From: Sclerodactyla briareus
Lineage: Eukaryota > Echinodermata > Holothuroidea > Dendrochirotida > Sclerodactylidae
Length of the DNA: 64,000 nt
Assembly: GCA_026419785.1 (NCBI GenBank)
Contig: JAODTK010005856.1
Coordinates: 434,001 to 498,000 of the forward strand
Reading direction: 5' to 3'
The notes beneath the pieces were generated by a model. It was not told the origin of the DNA. It saw only the letters and a program-made list of their open reading frames with translations, and searched no databases. Below, piece by piece: positions 1 through 9,839 of this stretch (positions are counted from its first letter, which is position 1; the number at the start of each line of letters is the position of its first letter). Position numbers and translations under genes: made by a program.

Positions 1-31
1 AAAGAGTTGCAGTGGTCCATGCGAGAGGTGA

Positions 32-245
32 CTAAGCCATTGACCAATATTTGGTTGCGTCGTTGGTCAGGAAAGGTATTATCTGGCTGATATTCCGGAG
101 GCTGGCGTACCCAGACCGGCACTGCTGTTTGACCTGTCGGGCCATACTGAGGGTCGTGTCAAATGAAACACCAAGGCCTCTGGCTTCTGACGTCGGTGTG
201 ATTGTTGATTCACCAACAGTAAACGATATATATGTTATCGATGTT
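32..245 (-). mobile_element. LINE reverse-transcriptase fragment, cut by the window edge
   Basis: Read on the minus strand, this stretch contains a motif (ITPTSEARGLGVSFDTTLSM) followed by a Cys and then LRNISQI. This is the pattern seen after the catalytic core in reverse transcriptases of the Jockey/CR1/L2 type. The similarity stops near 245, where unrelated repeat DNA begins, and the element would continue below position 1. No complete ORF, catalytic YADD box or endonuclease is visible, so it is a dead fragment. The family is recognised from motif pattern only; the exact clade is not assigned. Confidence 0.65.
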
Positions 246-315
246 CTTCTGATTTGTTTTAGAGGAAAAGACAATGAGACAATTATAAAAAAAAAAAAAC
301 AATTCACAAAGGTTA

Positions 316-885
316 ATAATGGAGAATGGAAAACTGTAGGTCCAAACGACCCCATTTCAATACGATGTTCCTGTGTGGAGTTATTGACCTTCGAAGTTTG
401 GGCATTAAGCAGAGAAATTGGGGGAGAATCCCAATTGTGCAATAACGCATGACATGAAACATATATAATAATATGGACAACACAGGAAATTATGTTATGT
501 ATTTTTTTGTTTCATTTTGTTGAATAAGTCAACATTCAAAAGTAGTTCTGTTACCTTTCTCTAGCACTGAAGTAACCATTGACAACTACCAACCCACAGC
601 AATCCTAGCCTCATAGACTAAAAGTTTTTTGAAGTGAAATTAATGTTTGAATTTCAAAAGAAAACAAAGAATGTTTGCAGGGCCATGCAAGTATCATATT
701 ATTTATTATTGCATGATGGGATGCCTTTCCATCTTGTGCAATACACATGCTTCATGATGCACAAACTTCAAAGGACTATAACTCCACATGGGAAATTTCA
801 TATGAACTTCCCGTTTGACTGACGCGTTCAGTTTTTTTATCCAGCTATTATATCAGCCCCTTCATCAATCATCCTGCAGTTGTTC
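316..885 (+). mobile_element. Dispersed ~600-bp repeat (MITE-like), copy 1
   Basis: Similar throughout its length to 29570-29945 (+) and to the reverse complement of 36738-37345. Shared landmarks are GGAGAATGGAAAACTGTA near the left end, ATTAATGTTTGAATT in the middle, and CCTGCAGTTGT at the right end. The left terminal repeat is not recognisable here; it adjoins the truncated LINE, so the copy may be 5'-truncated. No coding potential is seen. Confidence 0.7.
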
Positions 886-1173
886 TTTAGGGCCAATCCT
901 CAGAGTCACACCTACCAATAAATAATTTTTCTGGTAATGTTCTCACGCTAGTTTGGCCTAGTGAACTTCAAGCCAAAAAGTAACTAGATTGAAATGAATC
1001 TTGTATCTTTATTTCCTATTTCCTATTTTATTTGATGGTGCTTGCTGTAGGCAACGTGCAAAACTTGTTTCATAGGGGCACTTGTGTTAGCAGTCAATGG
1101 AGCGAGCCAAGAAAATTTTGATATTTCACTCATTTGTGAGTTTGTTGCCACCAAATCCTAATATTTTGTTCTT

Positions 1174-1955
1174 AGCATTCTACTTCACATAAAAATGGCA
1201 GAAATTCTTATTGAAATTTGATTTTCCAACTCAAATGAAGCCGTTTTTCCCGATTGCCGTAACGCAGCTTACCATGAACCACTGTGAATATTGTTCTGCT
1301 ATTTGGGACCCATATCACAAAACTGATATTCACAAGCTGGAAAGCATTACAAACACAGCGGCCGGATTTGCTGTTGGAAACTACTGCAAGGATTCGAGCA
1401 TTTCCAAAATTCTGAAGGACTTGGAATGGGACACCCTCCAGAATCGTCGAGTTGTATCCAGATTAACCACAATCTATAAAGAGACCCATGGAATTATTCC
1501 AAGCAATATCAGTACTTTTCGGCAGTCCTCAGGCGCACCCAGACGTCACCAGACAAGACAGACCGGGGACTTCAAGTATAACAGGATAACCACAAATAAA
1601 GCCTGCTCTACAGGTATTCCCTATACCCGAGATCTATACCCGAATGGAACTTGTTAGACATTGACATAAGAAATGCCCCTAGTATCAACTCGCTTAAATC
1701 AAAACTGGGCACCATTGATCTAAAGTGGCTCTCGGCTGAAGCCCATTTTGACATTTGATTCGTGTTTGGCTCTTGGTTGCCCACGTACGCGATAACCAGT
1801 ATGGTGTTTGTACGTGTGAAGGATACAGATACAGATACAGTGAAGGCTAGGCCGCCATGGAACGCAAATTGAGTCAAAAACCAACAATTGCTGATTTGAA
1901 CTGGAAAATTGGATTTCAATCAAAATTTCTGCAATTTTTATGTGAAGTAGAACAA
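1174..1955. mobile_element. Element with ~60-bp terminal inverted repeats, interrupted by a LINE
   Basis: Positions about 1180-1245 (TTCTACTTCACATAAAAAT, then GCAGAAATT and TTGAAAT) are repeated in inverted orientation at about 1885-1950. This gives terminal inverted repeats of roughly 60 bp with several mismatches. The interior is almost wholly a LINE 3' end. No transposase is visible. It is probably a MITE or a solo TIR element that later received the LINE. Confidence 0.6.
1254..1840 (+). mobile_element. LINE 3' end: C-terminal reverse transcriptase plus (GATACA)n tail
   Basis: The translation has the usual C-terminal sequence of Jockey/CR1/L2-type reverse transcriptases: a CEYCSAIWDPYHKTDIHKLE block, then LKDLEWDTLQNRR, then after a frameshift near 1640 a block reading WNLL..IRNAPSINSLKSKL. 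The coding part ends near 1758. It is followed by a 3' region finishing in three GATACA units near 1818-1836, a typical simple-repeat tail. It lacks the RT core and endonuclease and has at least one frameshift, so it is a 5'-truncated dead copy. It lies between the inverted repeats at 1174-1955. Confidence 0.8.
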
Positions 1956-1984
1956 CAAGAACGAATCATCTTGTTTGAGGGTCG

Positions 1985-2745
1985 GGTCAAAGGTAATCTG
2001 AGGTCAACCTCGTAAAATCTTGCTCGGTCCAATCAAGCTGAAATTTGGTGAGTAGCTTTACTATAGAAAATACAAGAACCCTATCGTTTTTGGTGCAGAC
2101 CTGGGTCATTTTTCGGAAACATGGGCGAAATTGTGTGAAAGTGATATTGGCCAATTTTAGCTTTTGAAGAGAATAACTTGACCCCACGGGGAAGAGGAAG
2201 GGAGGGAAGGGGAACCCAGGGGGGAAGGAGGGAGGAACGGGGGCGGGCCAGGCAGGCAGGGAAGCAGCCGGACAACAAGTCCCAGCCACCTGGATGGATA
2301 AATTCGTGCTTGTCATGTGGGTTCGCCATGATGAATACATGATCCCCATTGTTTTGGGGTCCGGTCAAAAGTCATCAGGTCATTAGAGGTCAAACTCTGA
2401 AAATCCTGTGAAGAGGATAAGTTCCAGAATGCTTGGTCCAATCAATCAAGCTGAAATTTGGCGTGTAGCATTCTTATGGGGAGTTCAAGAAGCCTATTGT
2501 TTTTTGTGTGGACCGGGGATCATTTTAGTGGGAATGGCTGAATTGTGAAGATAATTGATTATTTGGGCCAATTTATAGATTGTGAAGAGCATAACAACGG
2601 TCCCCACCTGGATGGATGAAGCTCGTACTTGGTATGTGGATTCCCCATAATGAATACATTATCCCTATTGTTTTGGGGTCAGGTCAAAGGTCCAGTCAGT
2701 CATCTTAGGTCAGCATAGGTCACAGTCTGCGAACCTTGTGGACAA
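1985..2745 (+). repeat. Satellite family 1 (dimeric ~150 + ~150 bp), + orientation
   Basis: Contains the recurring sentences of the family: a GGTCCAATCAAGCTGAAATT block, a CCACCTGGATGGAT block, CCCCATTGTTTTGGGGTC and GGTCAAAGGTC. The two monomer types alternate, as in the large array at 33950-36260 (opposite orientation). About two and a half dimers are present. A purine-rich (GGAGG)n segment at about 2180-2260 interrupts it. Confidence 0.8.
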
Positions 2746-2919
2746 GGTATGTCCAGAACTCCGGGTCCTATCAAGCTTTTGTTTTGGTGTTTAAACATCC
2801 TATTATCCCATTTGTTCATGTATCTGGTCATAGGGTATATACTAGAAATGATTCAAGGAATCACTAAGCCTTTTGTGGTTATGTGTGGTTATGGTTTACG
2901 TCGTTCCGGACTTTTTTAT

Positions 2920-3770
2920 CATGGATTCAGGTCACTGGAGGTCATTCAACGTGTCCAATTTGCTACTTTCTGCATAATTTTGTAGTTCACTGGATTTTCA
3001 TGAAACTTATGTAGGTATGGCTTACCTTTACACTCCAACAGGATGTAGCTACAGTGGGCAGTGTGGCAGAGAAGGGAACCACAAGGCACTCGGGTAGTGC
3101 ACTCAGTACTCAAGCCAAGATGGGGCCATGCCACCCGGCACTAAAAAACTTGTTCAGTGCTGCACAAATATCGTGGTCACAATGTGAAAACCCATTTTCA
3201 TGTCACAAAATGGCCCCTCTGTTGGACCTGTCTGTGCCACAGTCATGACCTGCTGTGCATCCCCACACGGCACTGTCCATCACTAATTTTTGAAGAAGTC
3301 TGATGCAGAATGTCTGGCACTCAACTACCAACCCTGCTCTCCAACATTTTTTACTTAGACTGGAGGTCATTCGAGTATGTCTATTTGCATTAATTCATTC
3401 CACAAAGTTCATAAGTTTGGAGATGTTTATAAAGCTTGTATGGTGTGGTGGGGTCTACCATTAATCCCGAAACAATTTCAACATTGACTTGAGTCACTGG
3501 GAGTTACAGTATTCAGCGTGTTTAATTTGCTTCCTTCATGCAAATGTTCAAGTCAAGTTTGTTGGATTCCCATGAAATGTACAGTATTAACTGTGGTCCA
3601 CTATTGGTCCTGAGAATTGAATGAGAAAATCAGTCAATGGAAGTTGAATATTGTGTCTAATTTGCATAATTTAGGCAATTTCAGTCATATTTCCACAAAA
3701 TTTATACTTGTTTGGTAGGCGTGGTCAATAATCAGTACTTATGAATTTGAAAATGGTCACTGATTAGTAA
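2920..3770 (+). repeat. Satellite family 2, degenerate ~150-bp units
   Basis: A loosely repeated pattern occurs about every 130-150 bp: GGTCATTCAA, then GTGTC.AATTTGC, then a CCATGAAAT-like block and GTGTGGTC. Examples are near 2935, 3365, 3490 and 3630. The units are strongly diverged. The same vocabulary appears in reverse complement at 22255-22560. No gene is seen here, nor in 3770-4480, which holds ordinary AT-rich DNA. Confidence 0.55.
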
Positions 3771-4479
3771 GCTGTTTCTGTGGAAAGCTAATACCAAAAT
3801 CTGAAAGCAACACATGAATGCCTGGAATTTTGCATGGTGTCTAATAGAAACCACTGATCGTGCAACCAGGCGGGACACTGGGAGTGATCACCTTGTTGTT
3901 TGTTCACTCTCTATAACTCTTAAATGAAACAACTTATGGATGTCTTCGCCTAAGATTTTGTAGAATGGAAAACAAAATCATTAGGCTCATACCAAAGTTG
4001 CTTTTTCCCACTATTTCATGTCGTGAAAGTGCACTTAATACCCTATAGGCGAAGGTTGGGATCTGCCTAAAGTCATGTTTTTTTGTAGAGTTTGTGCAAT
4101 GTGCGCACTTTTCCATGCAAACGGTACATCATATCAAGCTGGCTATGGGCCTATCACCAATAAAATTCTAGTGGCCAATAATACCCGGAAATATACTTTC
4201 GTTGTCAAATTTGAATTTTGATCTTCATTTGTAAAGTGGCTTATGGGCAGAGAGGTCACTCTGTACGTACAGGTAGTGGTCATATCTCATACATAGTGGT
4301 CAATAAATTAGGGGGTCAGTACTTGGTCAATATTTTTCTCACCCACAATTATTTTTTAGGGGTGTGGTAACTTGGGCAGCATGCATATTCCTAGGGGGCA
4401 AGTCACTTTTGCTGTGGGCGATGCTGTTGCATGATGGGATGTATATTTACCTAAGATCATGTACTGTATGTGTAGTCTG

Positions 4480-4770
4480 AGAATTTGTCCGAGCAAAAAA
4501 TGTTCGGTCTGACAGTTGTTCGGGTGGGAATTGTCCAGGGTGGGAGTTTTGCCGAGGTGGCATTTGTCCATTCTCTGGATTGGAATTGGCCGTGGTAGCC
4601 GGTTGTCCGGGGTGCGAGTTGCTCGGGTGCCAATTGTCCGGGTGGAAACTGTCCAGAGTAAGAGTTGTCCAGGGTGCAAGTCGTCTGGGTGGGAATTGTC
4701 CAAGTGGGAATTGTCTGGGTGGTAGTCCTCCAGGGGAAATTATTTGGGTGGGAGTTGTCCCCCATGATCC
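4480..4770. repeat. Minisatellite, ~15-bp unit
   Basis: Variants of GTCCGGGTGGGAATT repeat about 18 times with substitutions and a few indels. Because the unit is a multiple of three, every frame stays open and gives pentapeptide-repeat ORFs on both strands. These are a by-product of the repeat, not genes. Confidence 0.85.
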
Positions 4771-5127
4771 CCATCCATTTCATTCAGGATGGTGGTGAAT
4801 TTGTAAAACTACCCTTGTATGTTTCCCTCCATCTTTTTGTTGACCTACATTGAGTACTGGAGTTCTTTGTGTGTTACACCTTCTATCTCAGGACTTTGAT
4901 TTTTCCTTCCATCATGCAACTACCACGCGTTTATCAACATGAACAAATCAAAGATCAATCTCTATTCTTGGTCTCTCATTTGTGTACCCATCAGAATAAT
5001 TCCTGTGCTTTATTGTGACTTCAGTAATTTTTATATCTGGTGATTTCAAGAGTAATAATAATAATAATATAGCATTTAAAGTGTTTATTTTTAAAGTATT
5101 CATGTATCATTTATGTTTCATATTTAG

Positions 5128-5266
5128 GTGTGCAGCTGGTCTCCATCAAAGTCCCATTCGATACAGTCATCACAGACACTGGTCATCAGAGGCTACACAG
5201 TCGAATTCAGTTGCTCCTAGTTCAACATCTGTACCTGATATTAAGCTCACCTCCAGTTGTGTGAAA
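5128..5266 (+). CDS. ISCA2: ISCA2, internal exon: end of presequence and start of mature domain
   Basis: ISCA2 is the mitochondrial A-type carrier that works with ISCA1 and IBA57 in building 4Fe-4S clusters. This exon follows a TTTAG acceptor and ends before a GTGAGT donor. Its 139 nt are one leading base plus 46 codons with no indel. The first two thirds are rich in Ser, Arg and His (SPIRYSHHRHW), as expected of a mitochondrial targeting region. The last residues, PDIKLTSSCVK, match the first strand of the Fe-S biogenesis domain. It ends in phase 0, as the next exon (RLKEVAG) requires. The exon carrying the start codon was not found upstream; it could be short, lie within the repeats, or lie outside the window. 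Confidence 0.9.
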
Positions 5267-6872
5267 GTGAGTTCTCTTTTGTCAATTTTTTTCAGCAAGA
5301 TTTTCTAGGACACGGTGGAGGATGCTGTTGAAGATTACTTCAAAGCTAGTATCAGTTATGGCCCCTTAACTGGAGGAGAAATGTCCAAATATCCTTGACC
5401 GTCAAATTGTAAAAACAGCTAGTTCCCCGGGTAAACCCTCTCATTCATAAACCTGATATGAATCAGCCTGGCTATTCTCCTCTCTTCAAACAAGCAGGTT
5501 CCAACCACACTGACTCTTTGGCGATGATCTTTCTGAGCATGTGGAGGATTTGGATGAGAAGCAAAATACAGAACTGCAGTAATGCGTTCTATCAAGGGAA
5601 AGTAGCTAACTCCTTGGTACAAAAGAAAGACCGGCAGGCAGACTGAGAAAATTTTTGAAAACACTAATAAACTCGCTCTCCAGTAATGTTCAAGTAATGT
5701 AATATAGTTCTATGGTTTTTAGATCGTGTACAGTCAAAATTGTGTTGCATACCTGTGAATTCACAGATCCGAGATATGCGGCAAAATGCCCATAGCGAGA
5801 TAATAGCGAGATAATCATCTACTGACATCACCAGGTATAAACGAGAGCTAAACCCTGTACAAAGTCAATTCATTCTTTCTTGACATCGCGTATCAAACTT
5901 TTCAAATAGGTTATGTACTATTTCCTTCCAGTCAGCACAGGAGTTTTGAAACAATTTCATCAAAAAAAATTATCTGTGCAAAAAAAAATTGCCACACGTG
6001 CACCCTACCCTAGAAAACAGAGAAATTTGACTGAAAGAGCTTAAGGATAAGCCCTTCAGTGTCACTGTGTAGCAAATAACATTAGGTCACTGTGCATACA
6101 CACGCTGATGTCACGGCGAATCAATGAATACGTTTTCACAGTTTAGTCTACAGTATACTTGTATACAATGAATTTATGACAACTCTTTCAAACATGTGTG
6201 CATGTACCACAAGTAAAAGGGTACACAACTGAAGGTATGTGCTGCTTCAATTTTTATCAAACATGAGGCCAAAGTTGCTTCGAAGATCTCACATTACCTG
6301 AACGTATCATGAAATAACATAGAAATATCAGATGAAAATTTACCTGATTCGAAGTTGGATTTTCATTCTATGAATAATGGTGAGTGAGAGGTAATGAGCC
6401 TACCAGCAGCTCTTCTTCTCGCACCCAAGATGACAATTTTGAATGGCAAAATGCATTTCCTCCTGCAGGTCAAGTTGAATTATCTTGATGATTGGTCTGT
6501 GTTCTCAGTTAATAAATAATTGTGGTATCTGTTAGCTGTTTAGGAATTTATGGTCAAATAGAAATTGGAAAAATGTCTGACTTCCAGAACTGCTCAGCAT
6601 GTACACATATCAATGTTGTAAGTGCCTTGGTGGAGCAGAATTCCTCCTATCATGCACGTGTTCAGTTTGAGCTTCTGCACCGTTGCTGCTCTTGTCAGTC
6701 TGTCAACACCATCTGCCCGAAGTAACATTGGACCGTTGGTAAAGCTGGACATTATTCTTGCCCCCTCTGCAACGACTTCAACTTCACTTTGGATAAAGTA
6801 TGTTGCTTTGTTCCAGCACTGTTGAACTGTTTTTAAAGTACCATGTACTGTTCTTCTTTCTTCCCTATTCAG

Positions 6873-6989
6873 AGGTTGAAGGAGGTCGCTGGAGATGACA
6901 AGATGTTCCTCCGAGTGACAGTGGAGGGAGGGGCTGCTTGGGTTCCAATATAAGTTTGATCTGGATCAGAACATGACAGAGGAGGATAA
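6873..6989 (+). CDS. ISCA2: ISCA2, internal exon with first cluster-ligand cysteine
   Basis: Flanked by a CTATTCAG acceptor and a GTGAGT donor. It reads RLKEVAGDDKMFLRVTVEGG and then, after two missing bases within about 10 nt, GC.GFQYKFDLDQNMTEEDK. VEGGGC.GFQYKF is the ISCA2/IscA signature whose Cys (Cys79 in human ISCA2) is one of three conserved cluster ligands. The observed length is 117 nt. Adding the two missing bases gives 119, exactly the length needed to go from phase 0 to the phase-2 donor. This supports a functional exon with sequence errors over a pseudogene. Confidence 0.93.
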
Positions 6990-7289
6990 GTGAGTAAATA
7001 GATTAATTGAGGCTTATATTGAAGACATGGTCATTTTGATATTTTGATGTGTTGTGTCTTTCCCAGGCTGTGTGCAATCAAAATGGATTTTAGTGTTTGC
7101 ATCGAACATTTTTCGATTATTACTCCAGCCCCTCCTCCAACAGTTCCAACAGTTTGTTGTCAGTAACTCCTCAAATGGACAATGGTCTATGAGTGACCCA
7201 ACATATTTGGAACTCCCGAGGTAATTTCTGCCTGCCATAAGAGGCAACAAAAAAGGTTTGCTCACTGTTTCATCATCATATTTGTTTTA

Positions 7290-8545
7290 ATATCTGTTAT
7301 CCATGTTGACATGGGTTAGATGGACACAAGTGACTCTCTTCCAAACACATCTGTCCCATGCAAGACCACAAGACTAATACCCTTCTCCTGTGAGTCTGTC
7401 TAGACAACCTCATTCCAAGTCTTTCTGGGTCCCCCTCGACCTTTAGAACCAGCTATCCCTAAATATCTGCATTTACTAACCCAGTTAGCCTCCTTCATCC
7501 TCTCTATGTGAGCAAACCATCTCAATCTTCCTCTCTGCACACAATCACTAACCTTACAGAGCCCAAGCCTATTCCTCAGCTCTTCTGACTATGACCATCC
7601 TTGAATTCACACGGACAGGCCCACGCACACACATATCATTCCTATTCTTGTTTCCGGAGATGAATCAACCCTGACCCAACCCAGGTTTCACTACCATACA
7701 GAAGTACCCCTCGTCCTAACACAGGCCCAAACAACCTACCCTTAGTGGACAAAGGGAGCGTTCTACTTGTTAGTAAAGGCAAAGCTCTCCAAATTTCTTC
7801 CAAGCAATCCTGACTTTGGCTGAGACACTACTATCTGCACCAACACTACCACTAACTGTGTCACCAAGATATCAAAACTCCTGCACAACCTTTAATGGTC
7901 CTTCAATCTCACTATTCTCTACATGGTTACTGCACGTCTTGTATTTGTACTGGAGATTTTCCTTCAATCTATGCCTAATACCACTACATATCTTGTGAAC
8001 CAATGCTTGCCAATGGTACAGAAATTAGAATTACTACCAACACCCTCCCTAAAAATTGAGCAAGGAGACCTACCAGTCTCTGCTGAACTATCAACACTGC
8101 ACCAACTAATCAAAGCTTCAGTTTTCTCAGTGCTAACTAGTAGCTCCTCTGACTGCATGCCTCGTCTCCAAGTATTAAATTTATTGAATAAGCTCATCCA
8201 GGGACTCGTCGACCAGAATCATCCACATACATTTCAAAGGGAACCAGTTCTAAAATCCTGAGACAAGGCTCCCAACACCATAATGAATAGCAGAGTCAAA
8301 ACTGAACCCTGATGGACAGTTTGGACACAACCTTTATTTTAAACTCAATGCTAAAAGTACTGTTAACCCTAACAAGACTATGAGTATACATAGATTGGGC
8401 CACTTGATAGCCATTCATCAACACCTAACTTTCTCATAGACCACTCCACTGGGTACTCGATCAAAAGCCTTTTTCCGAGTCAACAAATGCAATGTAAATC
8501 CCCTATAGCCCACCTACTTATTTAAAATGACCAGCATTCTACTGC
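7290..8545 (-). mobile_element. Degenerate LINE: reverse transcriptase core to C-terminus
   Basis: Lies in the last ISCA2 intron, opposite to the gene. On the minus strand, from high to low coordinates, the recognisable pieces are: a DSEKAFDRVPSGVV-like block near 8440-8480; a YVDDS relic of the YADD catalytic box near 8200; NTWRRGMQSEELLVSTEKTE near 8130-8180; a GVGSNSNFC.....HWFTR.VV.GI zinc-finger-like block near 7980-8040; and GPRKTWNEVV near 7425-7450, the usual C-terminal motif. This order (RT, small Cys/His block, GRPRKTW-type tail) belongs to a non-LTR retrotransposon group common in aquatic invertebrates. It carries many stops and frameshifts and is inactive. Confidence 0.8.
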
Positions 8546-8884
8546 CAGATTAGTTAGCCGACTAATGTTGCACAAAGCGTTGCTTGATGATGATGTAGAA
8601 GACATCTTGTGAATCAAAATTCACTGATCAACATTACATGTACCAATGGAATAGAAAGAAACCTACGAATATGATTGATTGTCTCGCTCTCATGGTAACT
8701 GACTGTCACTGAGCACAATTTCATTATTTGGTGGAGTCATTAGAATGGATGGAACATCATATACCATTCTTAGTGTTAATGCGTGTGGGAGGTCCCTGGT
8801 TAATTCATTTCTGAGACTCTTGTCACGCCAGATGAATGGTTACCATACCAATGTCAGATGAATAATTATCACGGCACTGCCTGA

Positions 8885-9345
8885 TCGCTCGGTTTCTTGA
8901 GGAACTTTGGTCAGTACTTGAACCATTGGCAGAAGGAAGCAAACTTTCTAGGTTCAAAATCCAGCATCCACCAACCTGTTCCCCAGTGGCTTTATTTTCA
9001 GTTACAATGGGTTAGGTCGTTGGTCTTTGCTATGGTTCCACTGTAATGCAGTGGGACTCTGGGGTTTGTTACAGGATATTTGCGATGTCTTGTCTGTTGG
9101 CTGTGAGCATCACGTTGAACTTGAACTTCCTTTCCTTGCCCCTCCAGTGCTGGAAGTGGTCGGGTAATCTGGAGTTGGTTTACAAAACAACCCCCTGCCT
9201 CAATATCATCTGAGCATCTAGGTCAAGAAGAGAAGCCTGGAGGTTGTACTTCCGGGGTGCTCATTCACAGATCATACAAACCAAGAGTTCCTTGATAGCC
9301 TTAATTGGCTTCCTGAACCGGTAAAATTCGAATCAGATTAAACTT
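8885..9345 (+). mobile_element. tRNA-derived SINE, older copy
   Basis: Matches the better copy at 42775-43270 along its length: a B-box-like AGGTTCAAAATCCAGC near 8952, GGTCGTTGGTCTTTGCTATGG, TTGGCTGTGAGCATCACGTTG, and the end TTAATTGGCTTCCTGAAC near 9300. The A box is eroded. It sits in the last ISCA2 intron, just before the final exon. Confidence 0.75.
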
Positions 9346-9482
9346 AGATACAATCTGTCCTCTGTAATTTGAGGATTTGTTCTGCAAAACTTATAGTTAC
9401 CTAATTGCAGGTCTGGGCAGGAGATGGAAGGTTTTCTCAAATATTTCATAGAATTTCCTGATTTTCTTTTTTGTCATCCCAG

Positions 9483-9654
9483 AGTTTTCGAAAAGGAGGG
9501 TGCCAAGGTGGTGGTGGACGAGATGTCCCTATATTACATCCGGGATCAACGATAGACTATCACACAGAGCTAATACGATCGTCCTTCAGATCATCAATAA
9601 CCCAAAGGCTGATAATGGCTGCTCTTGTGGGGCATCGTTCCTTTCAAGTTATGA
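9483..9654 (+). CDS. ISCA2: ISCA2, last exon with the C-terminal Cys-X-Cys
   Basis: Follows a CATCCCAG acceptor and supplies the third base of the split codon from the previous exon, giving DK|VFEKEGAKVVVDE. Further motifs are GSTIDYHTELIRSSF and QIINNPKADNGCSCGASF, the ISCA2 C-terminus. The GCSCG cysteines correspond to Cys144 and Cys146 of human ISCA2. One base is missing after YYIR and one in SSFQ, so raw ORFs change frame twice. Human ISCA2 ends six residues after GCSCG. Here the likely stop is the TGA at 9652-9654, if another small indel lies in the CTTTCAAGTTATGA stretch; without it the frame runs on for about 60 codons with no homology. Confidence 0.92.
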
Positions 9655-9839
9655 GAAGAATATGGATACGACATACCTATGCATGTCCAAAAGGGGATTG
9701 ACCATGCTACCGAGAGTTCACAAGCCTATGAGACTAACTTCCTTATATTCTTTTATTATTGAGTGCTATATGGTTATGGTTTCTGCTGGCATTGAGATGG
9801 TTTTATCAGTCTCCTATTGGGAGCATCATTCCTCATGAA

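Noticed and set aside
1987-2368. Overlapping 95-120-codon minus frames
   Set aside because: They follow the satellite and a GGAGG-rich tract; no domain is seen.
4356-4853. Several overlapping repeat-rich frames on both strands
   Set aside because: By-products of the 15-bp minisatellite, which stays in frame on every strand.
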